DNA of 64,000 bases from Novosphingobium album (ex Hu et al. 2023). Its GTDB lineage: Bacteria > Pseudomonadota > Alphaproteobacteria > Sphingomonadales > Sphingomonadaceae. Under the pieces are notes generated by a model. That model was not told where the DNA came from, ran no database searches, and saw only the letters and a program-made list of their open reading frames with translations. Position numbers and translations under genes: made by a program. Below are positions 47,436 through 59,717 of this stretch, one piece after another; position 1 is the first letter of the stretch, and each line of letters begins with the position of its first letter. Location of the stretch: contig NZ_JALHLE010000001.1 in NCBI RefSeq assembly GCF_022832385.1, positions 181,753 to 245,752 of the forward strand. Direction: 5' to 3'.

Positions 47436-49621
47436 TCGCCTTTCCCCAGAAGCTGCCGGGCGGCCGCGATGATGGAATCGCGCGAAGGCATGGTTGCGGC
47501 GTAGGCCGGGCCCGTGGGGATAAAACTGTCCTCGGCGGTCAGCCGGGAATGGGGCAAAGCGGTTCGTTCCGAGACGAGCGCCATCAGCGCTTCGGCCAGA
47601 CCGCCCGTGCGCCGGGTCTCGTCGACGATCAGGACCGCGCCGCATCCGCCCAGCGCCTCCACGATCGCGTCTTCCGGCAGGGGCGAGAGCCAGCGCAGAT
47701 CGATAATCCGGACCTTCACCCCTTGCTCGGCCAAGACAGCACTGGCCTGATGCGAGAGATAGGCGCCGTTGGCGTAAGTCACGATGGCAAGGTCCGTGCC
47801 GTCGCCGTGCACGCCAACCTGCCCCATGGCGATCCGCTCGCCGGGTTCGGGATAGGCCGTCATCCAGAGACCATCGCCCGGCTCATGCAGGTCGCGCATC
47901 GGATAGAGCGCGATCGGTTCGAGGAACACGACCAGCCGCTGCTCCTCGCGCGCCAGCCGCACGCATTCGCGCAGCATCAGCGCGGCATCGCGGCCATTGG
48001 ACGGGCAGGCGAGAATCAGCCCCGGAATGTCGCGCAGCACCGCCAGCGAATTGTCGTTGTGGAAGTGGCCACCGAAACCCTTCTGGTATCCGAGCCCGGA
48101 AATGCGCACGACCATGGGATTGGTGAACTGCCCGTTCGAGAAGAACGGCAATGTCGCCGCCTCGCCCCGCAGCTGATCCTCGGCGTTATGGAAATAGGCT
48201 AGGAACTGGATTTCCGGCATCGGCACGAAGCCGTTGTGCGCCATCCCGATGGCCAGCCCCAGAATCGACTGTTCGTCGAGCAGCGTGTCGATCACCCGGT
48301 CCCGCCCGAAGCGCGACCAGAGTTTTTGCGTGACGCCGTAGTTGCCGCCCTTGCGGCCGATGTCCTCGCCCATCATCACGATTTCGCCGTGTTCGAGCAT
48401 GAGGTCGGTCAGCGCCATGTTGATGATCTTGACCATCGGCTGCGGCTTATCGAGCACCGACACGTCGGAGCCAAACACCTCCGCGCGCTGTTCGGAATCG
48501 GGGCCGTTGCCGGTCCGGCACGCACGCTTCGGCGGGATCAGGCTGGCCATGACCTGCGACGCATCCTGCAAGCGCGGACGGGTGATCACTTCCGCTGCGA
48601 TCCGTTTCACCCTCGCGCCAGTCGCTTCATAAACCGACAGGGCCTCTTGCGAGCCCAGCGCCGCGGCTTCGGACAGTTGCCGCGCCATGTGCAGCAGCGG
48701 ATCGTTTGCCTCTTCGGCTTCGAGTTCCTCGCGCCCCAGATAGGTAAGCGGCATGTCGGCCCCCGCGTGCCCGTAGAGGCGAATGGTGCGGATATGCAGG
48801 AACGCAGGCTTGCGGCGGGTGCGCACATAGTCCGCCGCTTCGGCCACCACGCGAAAGGTCTCGTAGATATCCAGCCCGTCGCACGAAAAGTACCTGAGCG
48901 AGGGCCGGTTGGAGAAGGTCGCGCGGATCCAGCCGGACGGGGTCTTGGTGGAGATGCCGATGCCATTGTCCTCGCAGACGAACAGCAGCGGCAACGGCAC
49001 CGACTGGTAGCTGGTCCACTGCGCCGCGTTGAACGCACCCTGCGCGGTGGAGTGGTTGGCCGAGGCATCGCCGAACGAGCACATCACGATCGCATCGTCC
49101 GGCATCGTCTGAAATTCTGGCGGGCGCCGTTTGGCAAGGCCGATCGAATAGGCTGCGCCGATCGCCTTGGGCAGATGGCTGGCGATCGTAGAAGTCTGCG
49201 GCGGAATGCACAGCGCCTTCGAGCCGAGCACCTTGTGCCGCCCGCCCGAGATCGGATCTTCGGAGGAACAGGCAAATGACAGCAGCATGTCCCAGGCGAT
49301 GGTCTGGCCCGGAACCCGGTCCGCGCGCTGGATCTGGAAGGCCGCGTCGCGATAGTGCAGGAACGCCATATCCGAAGGACGCAGCGCCGCCGCCACCGCC
49401 GCCATGCCTTCGTGCCCCGACGAACCGATCGTGTAGTATCCCTGCCCCGCCGCCTGCATCGCTCGGCTTTCCCGGTCGAGCGCGCGCGTCAGGCACGCCG
49501 AGCGGAAGATGGACACCGCCAGTTCATCGCCCAGCGGCCCGGAAGGCGCACTGCCGGCCGGGAAATCGCCCTCCGCAACCCGGCACAGGAAGTTCTCGTG
49601 AACGATGGCGGCGCGGTCCAT
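47432..49621 (-). CDS. fused alpha-beta thiamine-dependent E1 (2-oxoacid dehydrogenase type)
   Basis: A 729-residue protein joining an E1-alpha domain (about 1-350) and an E1-beta domain (about 380-729). The alpha part has the ThDP motif GDASANHSTAQGAFNAAQW...CEDNGIGIST; the beta part starts INMALTDLMLEHGEIVMMGEDIGRKGG, with FGRDRVIDTLLDEQSILGLAIG, and ends with the transketolase C-terminal domain (RIIDLRWLSPLPED, VLIVDET). It resembles branched-chain 2-oxoacid dehydrogenase E1. No E2 or E3 is nearby, so it either uses subunits encoded elsewhere or decarboxylates a 2-oxoacid on its own. Start ATG 49621, 10 bp after the acyl-CoA dehydrogenase. Confidence 0.82.
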   Translation of the reverse strand: MDRAAIVHENFLCRVAEGDFPAGSAPSGPLGDELAVSIFRSACLTRALDRESRAMQAAGQGYYTIGSSGHEGMAAVAAALRPSDMAFLHYRDAAFQIQRADRVPGQTIAWDMLLSFACSSEDPISGGRHKVLGSKALCIPPQTSTIASHLPKAIGAAYSIGLAKRRPPEFQTMPDDAIVMCSFGDASANHSTAQGAFNAAQWTSYQSVPLPLLFVCEDNGIGISTKTPSGWIRATFSNRPSLRYFSCDGLDIYETFRVVAEAADYVRTRRKPAFLHIRTIRLYGHAGADMPLTYLGREELEAEEANDPLLHMARQLSEAAALGSQEALSVYEATGARVKRIAAEVITRPRLQDASQVMASLIPPKRACRTGNGPDSEQRAEVFGSDVSVLDKPQPMVKIINMALTDLMLEHGEIVMMGEDIGRKGGNYGVTQKLWSRFGRDRVIDTLLDEQSILGLAIGMAHNGFVPMPEIQFLAYFHNAEDQLRGEAATLPFFSNGQFTNPMVVRISGLGYQKGFGGHFHNDNSLAVLRDIPGLILACPSNGRDAALMLRECVRLAREEQRLVVFLEPIALYPMRDLHEPGDGLWMTAYPEPGERIAMGQVGVHGDGTDLAIVTYANGAYLSHQASAVLAEQGVKVRIIDLRWLSPLPEDAIVEALGGCGAVLIVDETRRTGGLAEALMALVSERTALPHSRLTAEDSFIPTGPAYAATMPSRDSIIAAARQLLGKGE

Positions 49622-49631
49622 GCCCGTCCCC

Positions 49632-50834
<1,203 letters not shown>

Positions 50835-51175
50835 TGACTTGTCTCCTAAGGAAACGCGGGAACCCGGGTATTGAAACATGCAGCGAAACAAGGGAAAGGC
50901 TTCGACTATGAAACCTGAAGCCCTCCTTTCTAAGACGCCTTGCCGCGGCCAATAGCGCGGGGATGCCAGACCCTATCCATTACGCACTCCATGCAAACGC
51001 ACAATCGAATGATTGGAACGAAGTCATTCCCGCGCGGAATGCCACAAGCGCTTGCGCCATCCCTTGCCCTCGGCACCGTTGCCTCAGGCCACCTGCGCTG
51101 TTAGCAAGCGCAACTTCCTATAATTCATAACAAATGAGCAACGCATTCAAAGCGTCGCACAGGTGAGGCCCCCTT
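50835..51175. promoter_or_regulatory. 341-bp divergent control region, gcdH / TonB receptor
   Basis: No gene is seen here. The gcdH ribosome site is 50843-50847. Inverted repeats: CAATC-GAAT-GATTG (51002-51015), GAATGA...TCATTC (51007-51029), and TGCGCT-N7-AGCGCA (51094-51112). A TATAAT box at 51119-51124 lies 52 bp before the receptor start but has no good -35 partner at 17 bp. I saw no B12-riboswitch element. Regulation is therefore only suggested. Confidence 0.4.
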
Positions 51176-53233
51176 ATGAACACCCGCTCCAACAATCAGG
51201 CCTTGACCCCCGGCCTGGCCAGCCTGATGGCTGCGGTTTCCTCGCTTGCCGTGGCCCTGTGCTGCGCCAATCCGGCGCTGGCGCAAGAAGAGGCGCCGGC
51301 CGTCCCTATCGTAGTGACGGGATATGGCCTCGACGAAGGTCCTGCGGCGCCGGCCTATGACGTGACGGTGATCAATCGCGAAGCTCTTGTCTCCAGTGCG
51401 TCCGGACGGATCGAAGACGTGCTGTCGTCGGTCGCCGGCTTTGCACAGTTTCGCCGTTCCGACAGCCGATCGGCCAATCCCTCGGCGCAAGGCGTGACGC
51501 TGCGCGCACTGGGTGGCAACGCCTCCAGCCGCGCGCTGGTCCTCCTTGACGGCGTGCCGGTCGCCAATCCGTTCTTCGGCCATATCCCGCTTTCGGCACT
51601 CGACCCCGACCGGCTTGCCAGCGTACGCGTAGTGCGCGGCGGCGGCATGGGAGCCTTCGGCATGGGCGCTGTTTCAGGGACGATCGACCTGGCCAGCGCA
51701 GGGCCGGAGGAAATCGGCCTGCTCAAGGGCAATGCCCTGATCGACGACCGCGGCGAAACACAGATTTCGGCAACCACGGCACCGCGTCTCGGACAGGGCT
51801 TCGTCGTGGCCAGCGTGCAATGGGACAAGGGCGAGGGCTTCTGGACGACCCCGAAGGACCAGCGCGTGCCAGCCTCTGCCCGCGCCGCCTACGAAACGCT
51901 GTCTGGCAGCCTTCGCGCGGTTGCGCCGCTGACCGATACCGTCGAGATCCAGGCCTCCGGCATGGCCTATGACGACAGCCGCACATTGCGTTTCAAGGGC
52001 GCCAATTCCACCTCGTCGGGCCAGCAGGGCAGCTTGCGGCTGGTCGGCAGGGGAGACTGGCAGTTTGACGTTCTGGGTTATGTCCAGGCGCAGGACTTCT
52101 CGAACATCATCATCAGTTCCTCAAGCTACAAGAAGACGCTCGATCAGGCCAAGACGCCGACACTGGCGATCGGCGGAAAGGCCGAGATCCGGCCTCCTGT
52201 GGGGGCCGGACACGTCCTGCGCCTTGGCGCCGACTTGCGCTTGTCCCAGGGTCACCTCGTCGAACTGCCCTATTCTACCGCAACCGGATTGCCGACAGCC
52301 TTCCGCCGCGCAGGCGGCGACCAGTCCGATCTCGGCTTCTACGCCGAGGACGACTGGAACCTCGGCCCTGTGGTACTGACGGCCGGGGTTCGCGGCGATC
52401 ACTGGACGATCCGCAATGGCTTCTACCGCGCCCTGACCGCAGCCGGTAGCGTCAGCGATGATGCCGCTTACGCCAACCAGTCGGGCTGGAATGTAAACGG
52501 GCGCGGCGGTCTGGTGTGGAACGCAAGCCCTGCCATTTCGATGCGCGCCGCCGCCTACACCGGCATGCGCCTGCCGACGCTCAACGAACTCTATCGCCCC
52601 TTCGTGGTTTTTCCCGTGAGGACCGAGGCCAACGCAGCCCTCAAGCCCGAACGGCTGCGCGGCTACGAAGCAGGCATAGAAGTGCACCCGTCTGACACGA
52701 TCTCGCTGTCACTGACCGCCTTCGACAACCGACTCAAGGATGCCATCGCCAATGTCACCATCGGCACCAACCTGCGCCAGCGCCAGAATGTCGATGCCAT
52801 CCATGCACGCGGGCTCGAAGCCACTGCCGATCTGACTTTCAGCACTGTCAGCCTGAACGGTTCCCTGTCCTGGACCGATTCGAAAGTCGAGGCGAGCGGG
52901 GATCAGGCCGCTCTTGACGGCATGCGGCCTGCCCAGGTCCCCAAGCTGGCGGCCAGCGCGACTCTCGCCTGGGCGCCGCGCGAAGGCTGGCGCCTTGCTG
53001 CCACTGTCCGCCACACCGGCGCGCAATACGAGGACGACCTGCAGACCAACACCCTGCGCGCCGCGACGACACTGGATGCCTATGCGAGGGTTCCTCTCGC
53101 CGGCCCCTTCGCACTGGTGCTGCGCGGCGAGAACCTGACCGACGAGACGATAGTCACCCGTAACCAGTCAGGCTCGATCGATCTCGGTACACCGCGAACG
53201 TTCTGGGCCGGCTTTTCCATGCGCCTCGACTGA
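51176..53233 (+). CDS. TonB-dependent outer-membrane receptor
   Basis: A 685-residue outer-membrane receptor for energised uptake. The signal peptide ends NPALA (about residue 36). A plug domain follows with VPIVVTGYG, SASGRIEDVLSSVAGFAQFR and LDGVPVANPFFGHIPL. The C-terminus shows NLTDETIVTRNQSGSIDLG and GFSMRLD, ending on aromatic/Leu-Asp rather than the usual Phe. Ligand unknown: iron-chelate, B12 or an aromatic substrate are possible, and sphingomonads use many such receptors. The ATG at 51176 is preceded by AGGTGAGG. It sits upstream of a LysR gene on the same strand. Confidence 0.9.
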   Translation: MNTRSNNQALTPGLASLMAAVSSLAVALCCANPALAQEEAPAVPIVVTGYGLDEGPAAPAYDVTVINREALVSSASGRIEDVLSSVAGFAQFRRSDSRSANPSAQGVTLRALGGNASSRALVLLDGVPVANPFFGHIPLSALDPDRLASVRVVRGGGMGAFGMGAVSGTIDLASAGPEEIGLLKGNALIDDRGETQISATTAPRLGQGFVVASVQWDKGEGFWTTPKDQRVPASARAAYETLSGSLRAVAPLTDTVEIQASGMAYDDSRTLRFKGANSTSSGQQGSLRLVGRGDWQFDVLGYVQAQDFSNIIISSSSYKKTLDQAKTPTLAIGGKAEIRPPVGAGHVLRLGADLRLSQGHLVELPYSTATGLPTAFRRAGGDQSDLGFYAEDDWNLGPVVLTAGVRGDHWTIRNGFYRALTAAGSVSDDAAYANQSGWNVNGRGGLVWNASPAISMRAAAYTGMRLPTLNELYRPFVVFPVRTEANAALKPERLRGYEAGIEVHPSDTISLSLTAFDNRLKDAIANVTIGTNLRQRQNVDAIHARGLEATADLTFSTVSLNGSLSWTDSKVEASGDQAALDGMRPAQVPKLAASATLAWAPREGWRLAATVRHTGAQYEDDLQTNTLRAATTLDAYARVPLAGPFALVLRGENLTDETIVTRNQSGSIDLGTPRTFWAGFSMRLD

Positions 53234-53350
53234 CGCGGGATTGCCCGAGAGACCACAGGCATTCATTCCGATATGTAATCACCGGGCAGTGCAGCACAGC
53301 CGAGGACAGGCCCCGGGAGGATGGCGCAAGTTGGCAGACTCGCCTAGACC

Positions 53351-54280
53351 GTGACCATGCAGGTGCCGCGACGCTTTCTCCCTCCGATGTCTCTGCTTTG
53401 CGCGTTTGAAGCGGCCGCACGGCTTGAAAGTTTCACGGCTGCGGCCGCCGAACTCCATCTCACGCAAGGCGCGGTCAGCCGGCAGATCCGGGCGCTTGAG
53501 GAGACGCTCGGCGCCCCCCTTTTCCACCGCGAAAGACAGCAAGTGAGGCTGACCGTCGCGGGGGAAAGCTATGCCGGTGAAATTCGCGAAGCTCTCAAGC
53601 GCATATCCACCGCCACTCTCGGGTTTCGCGCAAATCCCCGGGGCGGAACGCTCAACCTGGCCATCCTGCCCACGTTCGGCATACGCTGGCTGGCCCCCCG
53701 CCTGCCGGCATTTCAGGCCGAACACCCCGGCATCACCATCAACCTGCAGACGCGGCTCAATCAGTTCGATTTCAACCTGGAGAATTTCGACGCGGCGATT
53801 CATTTCGGATCGGATGACTGGCCCGGTGCGGAAACAGCCTTGCTCATGCGCGAAACCGTGGTTCCCGCCTGCAGCGCCGCCATGCGCGACAGCTTCGAAC
53901 TGCACGCACCCGCAGACCTGACCCGCCCCCCCTTGCTCCACCTGAGTTCACGGCCCGATGCATGGGAGCAATGGTTTGCCATCAACGATGTCACCGCAGC
54001 GCATACGCACGGCATGCTGCTCGATCAGTTTGCCCTCGCAGCGCAGGCCGCCAGTTCCGGGCTCGGCGTCGCGCTTCTCCCGAAATTCCTGATCGAACAG
54101 GAACTGGCATCGGGTGAACTCGTCATGGCCTTTGATCGTCCGATGATCAGCAAGGGGGCCTATTTCCTGGCATGGCCATCCACGCGGGACGCCTATCCTC
54201 CCTTGCGCGCGTTTCGTGGTTGGCTCGTCGAAGAGGCCGGCATGCAGTCGTCCCTGAACGGCAATTCTCCCGAGACCTGA
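53351..54280 (+). CDS. LysR family regulator, GcvA-like
   Basis: A 309-residue regulator. The HTH is AAARLESFTAAAAELHLTQGAVSRQIRALEETLGAPLFHRE (about 20-62). The effector domain (GTLNLAILPTFGIRWLAPRLPAFQ, then FDAAIHFGSDDWPGAE) has the GcvA/GcdR-type features RWLxPRL and AIxFG. It is preceded by the TonB receptor (118-bp gap). The GcvA group activates glycine cleavage or glutarate-type catabolism in other bacteria, so the nearby gcdH-like gene is a possible target. Three start-proximal residues are uncertain. Confidence 0.85.
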   Translation: MTMQVPRRFLPPMSLLCAFEAAARLESFTAAAAELHLTQGAVSRQIRALEETLGAPLFHRERQQVRLTVAGESYAGEIREALKRISTATLGFRANPRGGTLNLAILPTFGIRWLAPRLPAFQAEHPGITINLQTRLNQFDFNLENFDAAIHFGSDDWPGAETALLMRETVVPACSAAMRDSFELHAPADLTRPPLLHLSSRPDAWEQWFAINDVTAAHTHGMLLDQFALAAQAASSGLGVALLPKFLIEQELASGELVMAFDRPMISKGAYFLAWPSTRDAYPPLRAFRGWLVEEAGMQSSLNGNSPET

Positions 54281-54348
54281 CATTCAATCTGGCACGGGTG
54301 TGCACCCATGTTCCGGGCGTCTTTGAAAATGCGGCACGAGACGCCCCG

Positions 54349-55338
54349 TCAAACGAAGTCTTCGGTATCAATCGTGCCGCGCATTACTTCCGGATAGCGA
54401 TGGCCGGAAACGGTCTGCTGGTTGATCAGGTCCCCAGCTCTGGCCAGAATCGCGGGATCGATCGGCAGATCGCCACTGGCGTTGTTTTCAGCCCAGTGGG
54501 CGATCGAACGTGTGCCCGGAATGACGTGAACGTTCTCTGCCCGCGAAAGAACCCACGCCAGCGCAAGTTGAGCCGGAGCGACGCCCGCTTCCGCAGAAAG
54601 CGCGCTGAACTTGCCAATCAGATCGAGGTTCTTTTCCCAGTTCCCCGGATGGAAGCGCGGGTGGGTGCGGCGCAGGTCCTTTTCGGCAAGTGTCGCGATG
54701 TCGGTCAATTCGCCGCACAGCGCACCGCGCGCCACCGGAGAGAAGGCAACCAGCGCGATGCCGAGTTCCTTCGTCGTTTCCAGCACGCCGAGTTCGACGT
54801 TGCGCGTCCACAGTGAGTATTCGGTCTGGACGGCCGCCATCGGACGAACGGCGTGCGCTTCGCGAATATGCGCCGCAGACCATTCGGAAACGCCGTAAGC
54901 ACGGATCTTGCCCGCATCGATGGCATCGGCCATTGCACCGACCGAGTCCGCGATGGGAACCTTCGGATCGAAGCGGTGCATGTAGAACAGATCGACATGA
55001 TCGGTGCCAAGGCGCTTCAGGCTGCCATCCAGCGAAGCCGTGATGGAAGCCGGGCTGCAGTCGATCCCGCGGCGAGGACCATCGATGATGATCCCCGTCT
55101 TGGTCGCCAGGAAATATTCGTCCCGCCGCCCCGCCAGCGCCTCGCCCACGATCTCCTCCGACACGCCACCGCCATAGATATTGGCGGTGTCGAAATGATC
55201 GCAGCCGTTATCGAGTGCGTGGCGGAACAGGGCCACGGCATCCTCGCGGCTCGGCGGGTTGCCATAGGCCCATGCCACGTTCATGCAGCCCAGCCCGACC
55301 GGGTTGAGCGCCTTGCCGGCCAGGTTGCGCTGCATCAT
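54349..55338 (-). CDS. aldo/keto reductase
   Basis: A 329-residue NADPH-dependent reductase with the AKR pattern HFDTANIYGGGVSEEIVG (catalytic Asp and Tyr), ATKTGI (Lys), YMHRFDPKVPIADS (His), and a C-terminal cofactor loop HVIPGTRSIAHWAEN. It follows ligC with a one-base overlap (ATG at 55338, or 55335), so it is the last gene of the protocatechuate operon. A reductase is not needed in the pathway; removal of an aldehyde by-product or processing of a related aromatic aldehyde is plausible. The open frame to 55398 is ligC shadow. Confidence 0.85.
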   Translation of the reverse strand: MMQRNLAGKALNPVGLGCMNVAWAYGNPPSREDAVALFRHALDNGCDHFDTANIYGGGVSEEIVGEALAGRRDEYFLATKTGIIIDGPRRGIDCSPASITASLDGSLKRLGTDHVDLFYMHRFDPKVPIADSVGAMADAIDAGKIRAYGVSEWSAAHIREAHAVRPMAAVQTEYSLWTRNVELGVLETTKELGIALVAFSPVARGALCGELTDIATLAEKDLRRTHPRFHPGNWEKNLDLIGKFSALSAEAGVAPAQLALAWVLSRAENVHVIPGTRSIAHWAENNASGDLPIDPAILARAGDLINQQTVSGHRYPEVMRGTIDTEDFV

Positions 55339-56297
55339 CAGGACCAGCCGTCCTGTTCTTCGAGACTTGCGGCCAGCTCGCCGATCACGCGGTAGCAATC
55401 GAGCACCTGCGCCACCGACGAATTGGGCTCGCGTCCCTCGCGGATGGCGGCCACGAATTCGCGGTCCTGCAGCTCGATGCCGTTCATCGAGACAGCGACC
55501 CTGGAGACGTCTATCGGTTCTTCCCGGCCAGTAACGAGATCGTCGTAGCGGGCGATATAGGTGCCGGTATCGCCGATGTAGCGGAAAAAGGTGCCGAGCG
55601 GGCCGTCGTTGTTGAACGACAGAGAGAGCGTCAGGATCTGGCCCGCCTCGGTTTTCATCTGTACCGACATGTCCATGGCGATGCCAAGGTCAGGATGCTT
55701 CGGCCCCTGCAGGGCGTTGGCCCTGATGACCTTCGAGCCGGTCATGTACTGGAAGATGTCGATGGTGTGGGCCGAATGGTGCCACAGGAGGTGGTCGGTC
55801 CACGAACGCGGCTCGCCCTTGGCATTCATGTTCTTGCGGCGGAAGAAGTAGGTCTCGACGTCCATTGCCTGAAGCGTCAACTCGCCCGCGTCGATCTTGT
55901 TCTTCACGAACTGGTGCGACGGATTGAAGCGGCGGGTGTGACCGACCATGCAGACGAGGCCGGTTTCCTGCTGCTTCCTGACGACCGCCTGTGCATCTTC
56001 CCACGAGTCCGACAGCGGAATCTCGACCTGAACGTGCTTGCCCGCGTCCATACAGGCAATGGCCTGCTCGGCATGCATCTGGGTAGGGGTGCACAGGATC
56101 ACGGCGTCGACGTCGTCGCGCTCGAGCGCTTCGGAAAGCTCGGTGCCAGAATGTCCGGCGCCGTACTTCTCGGCGACCGCGGCGGCCTGCTCGGCGCGGC
56201 GACTGATGATCGAGGTGATCTGGACGCCGTCGATGTTCTTGAGGCCATCGAGGTGCTTTTCACCGAAAGCGCCTGCGCCGGCGAGAGCGATACGCAT
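55338..56297 (-). CDS. ligC: 4-carboxy-2-hydroxymuconate-6-semialdehyde dehydrogenase LigC
   Basis: Oxidises the ring-cleavage product of protocatechuate (in its hemiacetal form) with NADP to 2-pyrone-4,6-dicarboxylate. A Gfo/Idh/MocA-fold protein of 319 residues (SYK-6 LigC is 315): Rossmann motif IALAGAGAFGEKHLDGL, VILCTPTQMHAEQAI, EIPLSDSWEDA (E-x-P), and the catalytic-domain sequence SWTDHLLWHHSAHTIDIFQYMTG. The ATG at 56297 lies 25 bp after the ligB stop. Assignment is supported by the ligA-ligB-ligC order. Confidence 0.93.
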   Translation of the reverse strand: MRIALAGAGAFGEKHLDGLKNIDGVQITSIISRRAEQAAAVAEKYGAGHSGTELSEALERDDVDAVILCTPTQMHAEQAIACMDAGKHVQVEIPLSDSWEDAQAVVRKQQETGLVCMVGHTRRFNPSHQFVKNKIDAGELTLQAMDVETYFFRRKNMNAKGEPRSWTDHLLWHHSAHTIDIFQYMTGSKVIRANALQGPKHPDLGIAMDMSVQMKTEAGQILTLSLSFNNDGPLGTFFRYIGDTGTYIARYDDLVTGREEPIDVSRVAVSMNGIELQDREFVAAIREGREPNSSVAQVLDCYRVIGELAASLEEQDGWS

Positions 56298-56321
56298 GGG
56301 GTTCTCCTTTGGTATTTCGTT

Positions 56322-57645
<1,324 letters not shown>

Positions 57646-57649
<4 letters not shown>

Positions 57650-58692
57650 GCCGTCTCCTTCTCCCCTCGGGAATGTGAAGCACGCATCTTGCGCGCAATG
57701 ATCTGCCGGGCCCGCACGCCGCCTTCGTCGATGCGATAGGCGGAGAGCTTGCGATCTGGATTGGCGATGATCGCCGCCTGCTGCGCTTCGAGCAGTTCGC
57801 GATCCTCGGCGAAGACGCCCGCCTGCTGTGCCTTGAAGCGTGCGGTAAAGCCTGCGTCCTCGATGTCGAAGTCGCGCGCCATGCCCCAGAAATAGTGATG
57901 GCTGGTTTCGCTTTCGGGCGTCATGAAATCAACCACGATCCCGCGTACGCCCTGGTCGTGCTGCTCGATGGTGGCTCCTGCCCCCACCGGGGCGACGCCC
58001 ACGTCGATCATGACCGCCGACGGCAGCACGAACTCGCAAATCTGCCAGCGGTCGACCAGTCCGGGCTTCTTGAGTGCACCGCGCCAGAACGGTGGCGCCT
58101 CGATCCCCGGCATCCATCGTGACAGGCAGACCCGCTCACCCTCTACGGAGCATTCCAGCGGTGCCTCGAGGATTTCCTGCTGGCCGATCGAACCGGCATG
58201 CACGTAAGTCTCGTGCGTGAGGTCCATCAGGTTGTCGATCATCAGGCGATAGTCGCAACCGACGGAATAGTATCCGCCGTCGAAGACCCAGCCCTCCGCG
58301 CTGCACGGCCACAGGTCCGGGATCAGGGAAGGATCGGCCTTGTCCTTGTCGCCGATCCAGACCCACACGAAGCGATGGCGCTCCACCACGGCATAGGTTT
58401 CGACGCAAATGCCGCGGTTTACCGCCTCGAACTTGAGCGGCATTTCCTCGGCCACGCCGTCCGGCCCCAGCTTGAGACCATGATACTTGCAGCGGATCGA
58501 ATCGCCTTCACGCAAGCCCATCGACAGCGGCAGCAGGCGATGCGGGCAGGCATCGCGCATGCCGGCCACCGAGCGATCGAGCTTGCGATAGAACATCATC
58601 GGCACGCCACAGATGGTGCGGGCCAAAGGCGTGGAATCGATCTCGTGATCCCAACCGGCAACGTACCAGGACTGGGTGAGCCAGGTGCTCAC
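57646..58692 (-). CDS. vanillate O-demethylase-like Rieske oxygenase (VanA type)
   Basis: A 348-residue Rieske monooxygenase of the VanA/phthalate family. Rieske ligands C49-P-H51 and C68-K-Y-H71 (DACPHRL ... RCKYHGLKL). The catalytic-iron motif is DNLMDLTHETYVH (His about 160 and 165). VanA demethylates vanillate to protocatechuate with reductase VanB, which is not in this window. Embedded between ligJ and ligA with 4-bp overlaps on both sides, so it is co-translated with the cleavage enzymes. LigXa-type dehydrodivanillate demethylase is an alternative; a vanillate-like methoxyaromatic substrate is inferred. Confidence 0.82.
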
Positions 58693-59714
58693 AGCCCGCG
58701 TTGCTTCAGGATAGCGTCAAGGCGCGGGAAGACCTTGCGCGTGTTGCCTTCGAAGATCGCGTGGCGTTCCTCGTCGCTGATGTCGAGCGCATCGATGTAG
58801 CGCTTGGTGTCATCGAAATAGTGGCCGGTCGTGGGGTCGATTCCGCGCACCGCGCCGACCATTTCCGAGCCGAACAGGATGTTCTTGTTGTCGATCACGT
58901 CGGCCAGCAGGTTGATGCCAGGCTGGTGGTAGACACAGGTATCGAAAAACACATTGTTCATGATGTATTCGTCGAGGCTCGGCTTCTTGAGCATGTCGGC
59001 CAGCCCGCGGTAACGGCCCCAGTGATAGGGCACCGCACCGCCGCCGTGCGGGATGATGAAACGCAGGTTCGGGAAGCGGCTGAACAGGTCGCCCTGCATC
59101 AGCTGCATGAAGGCGACGGTGTCGGCCGCGAGGTAAAAGCCGCCGGTCGCGTGCATGGCCGGGTTGCACGAGCCCGAAACGTGGATCATCGCCGGAACGT
59201 CCAGTTCGCACATCGCCTCGTAAATCGGGAACCAGTACTCGTCCGTCAGCGGCGGGTGCTCGAAGTGGCCGCCGCCCGGGTCGGGATTGAGGTTGCAGCC
59301 AATGAAGCCCATTTCCTCGACACAGCGGCGCAGTTCCTTCACCGAGGCGGAAAGGTCCGCCGTGGGGCTCTGCGGCAGCATGCAGACACCTGCGAAAGTC
59401 CCGGGGAACATCTTCGTGACGCGGTAGATGAGGTTGTTGCAGTGCTGCGCCCACTCTTCGCTCACCGCCTGATCGCCGACATGGTGTGCCATCGCGGACG
59501 CGCGCGGCGAGAAGATTGTAAGGTCAGCACCACGCTCCTTGATGAGGCGCAGCTGGTTGCTCTCGATCGTCTCCCGGATCTCGTCGTCGGAGATTTCCGG
59601 GTACGGCGGCGGGGTCTCACCAGCCTTGAAGGCGGCCTTCTGGGCCTCGCGCCATTCATCGTGTGCCTTGGGCAGAACGGTGTAATGGCCGTGGCAGTCG
59701 ATCACGAGCGTCAT
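58689..59714 (-). CDS. ligJ: 4-oxalomesaconate hydratase LigJ
   Basis: Hydrates 4-oxalomesaconate to 4-carboxy-4-hydroxy-2-oxoadipate. Amidohydrolase-fold protein of 341 residues, the same length as SYK-6 LigJ. Metal-site features: DCHGHYT (H8, H10) at the N-terminus, FIPHGGGAVPYHWGR, and HVSGSCNP; it ends with NILFGSEMVGAVRGIDP. The ATG at 59714 is 4 bp after the DUF1932 stop, and its own stop overlaps the vanA-like start. Assigned LigJ rather than another amidohydrolase (decarboxylase type) from length and cluster context. Confidence 0.88.
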   Translation of the reverse strand: MTLVIDCHGHYTVLPKAHDEWREAQKAAFKAGETPPPYPEISDDEIRETIESNQLRLIKERGADLTIFSPRASAMAHHVGDQAVSEEWAQHCNNLIYRVTKMFPGTFAGVCMLPQSPTADLSASVKELRRCVEEMGFIGCNLNPDPGGGHFEHPPLTDEYWFPIYEAMCELDVPAMIHVSGSCNPAMHATGGFYLAADTVAFMQLMQGDLFSRFPNLRFIIPHGGGAVPYHWGRYRGLADMLKKPSLDEYIMNNVFFDTCVYHQPGINLLADVIDNKNILFGSEMVGAVRGIDPTTGHYFDDTKRYIDALDISDEERHAIFEGNTRKVFPRLDAILKQRGL

Positions 59715-59717
59715 GGC

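Noticed and set aside
50892..51175. B12 riboswitch upstream of the TonB receptor
   Set aside because: No B12-box or matching stem was found; only short inverted repeats.
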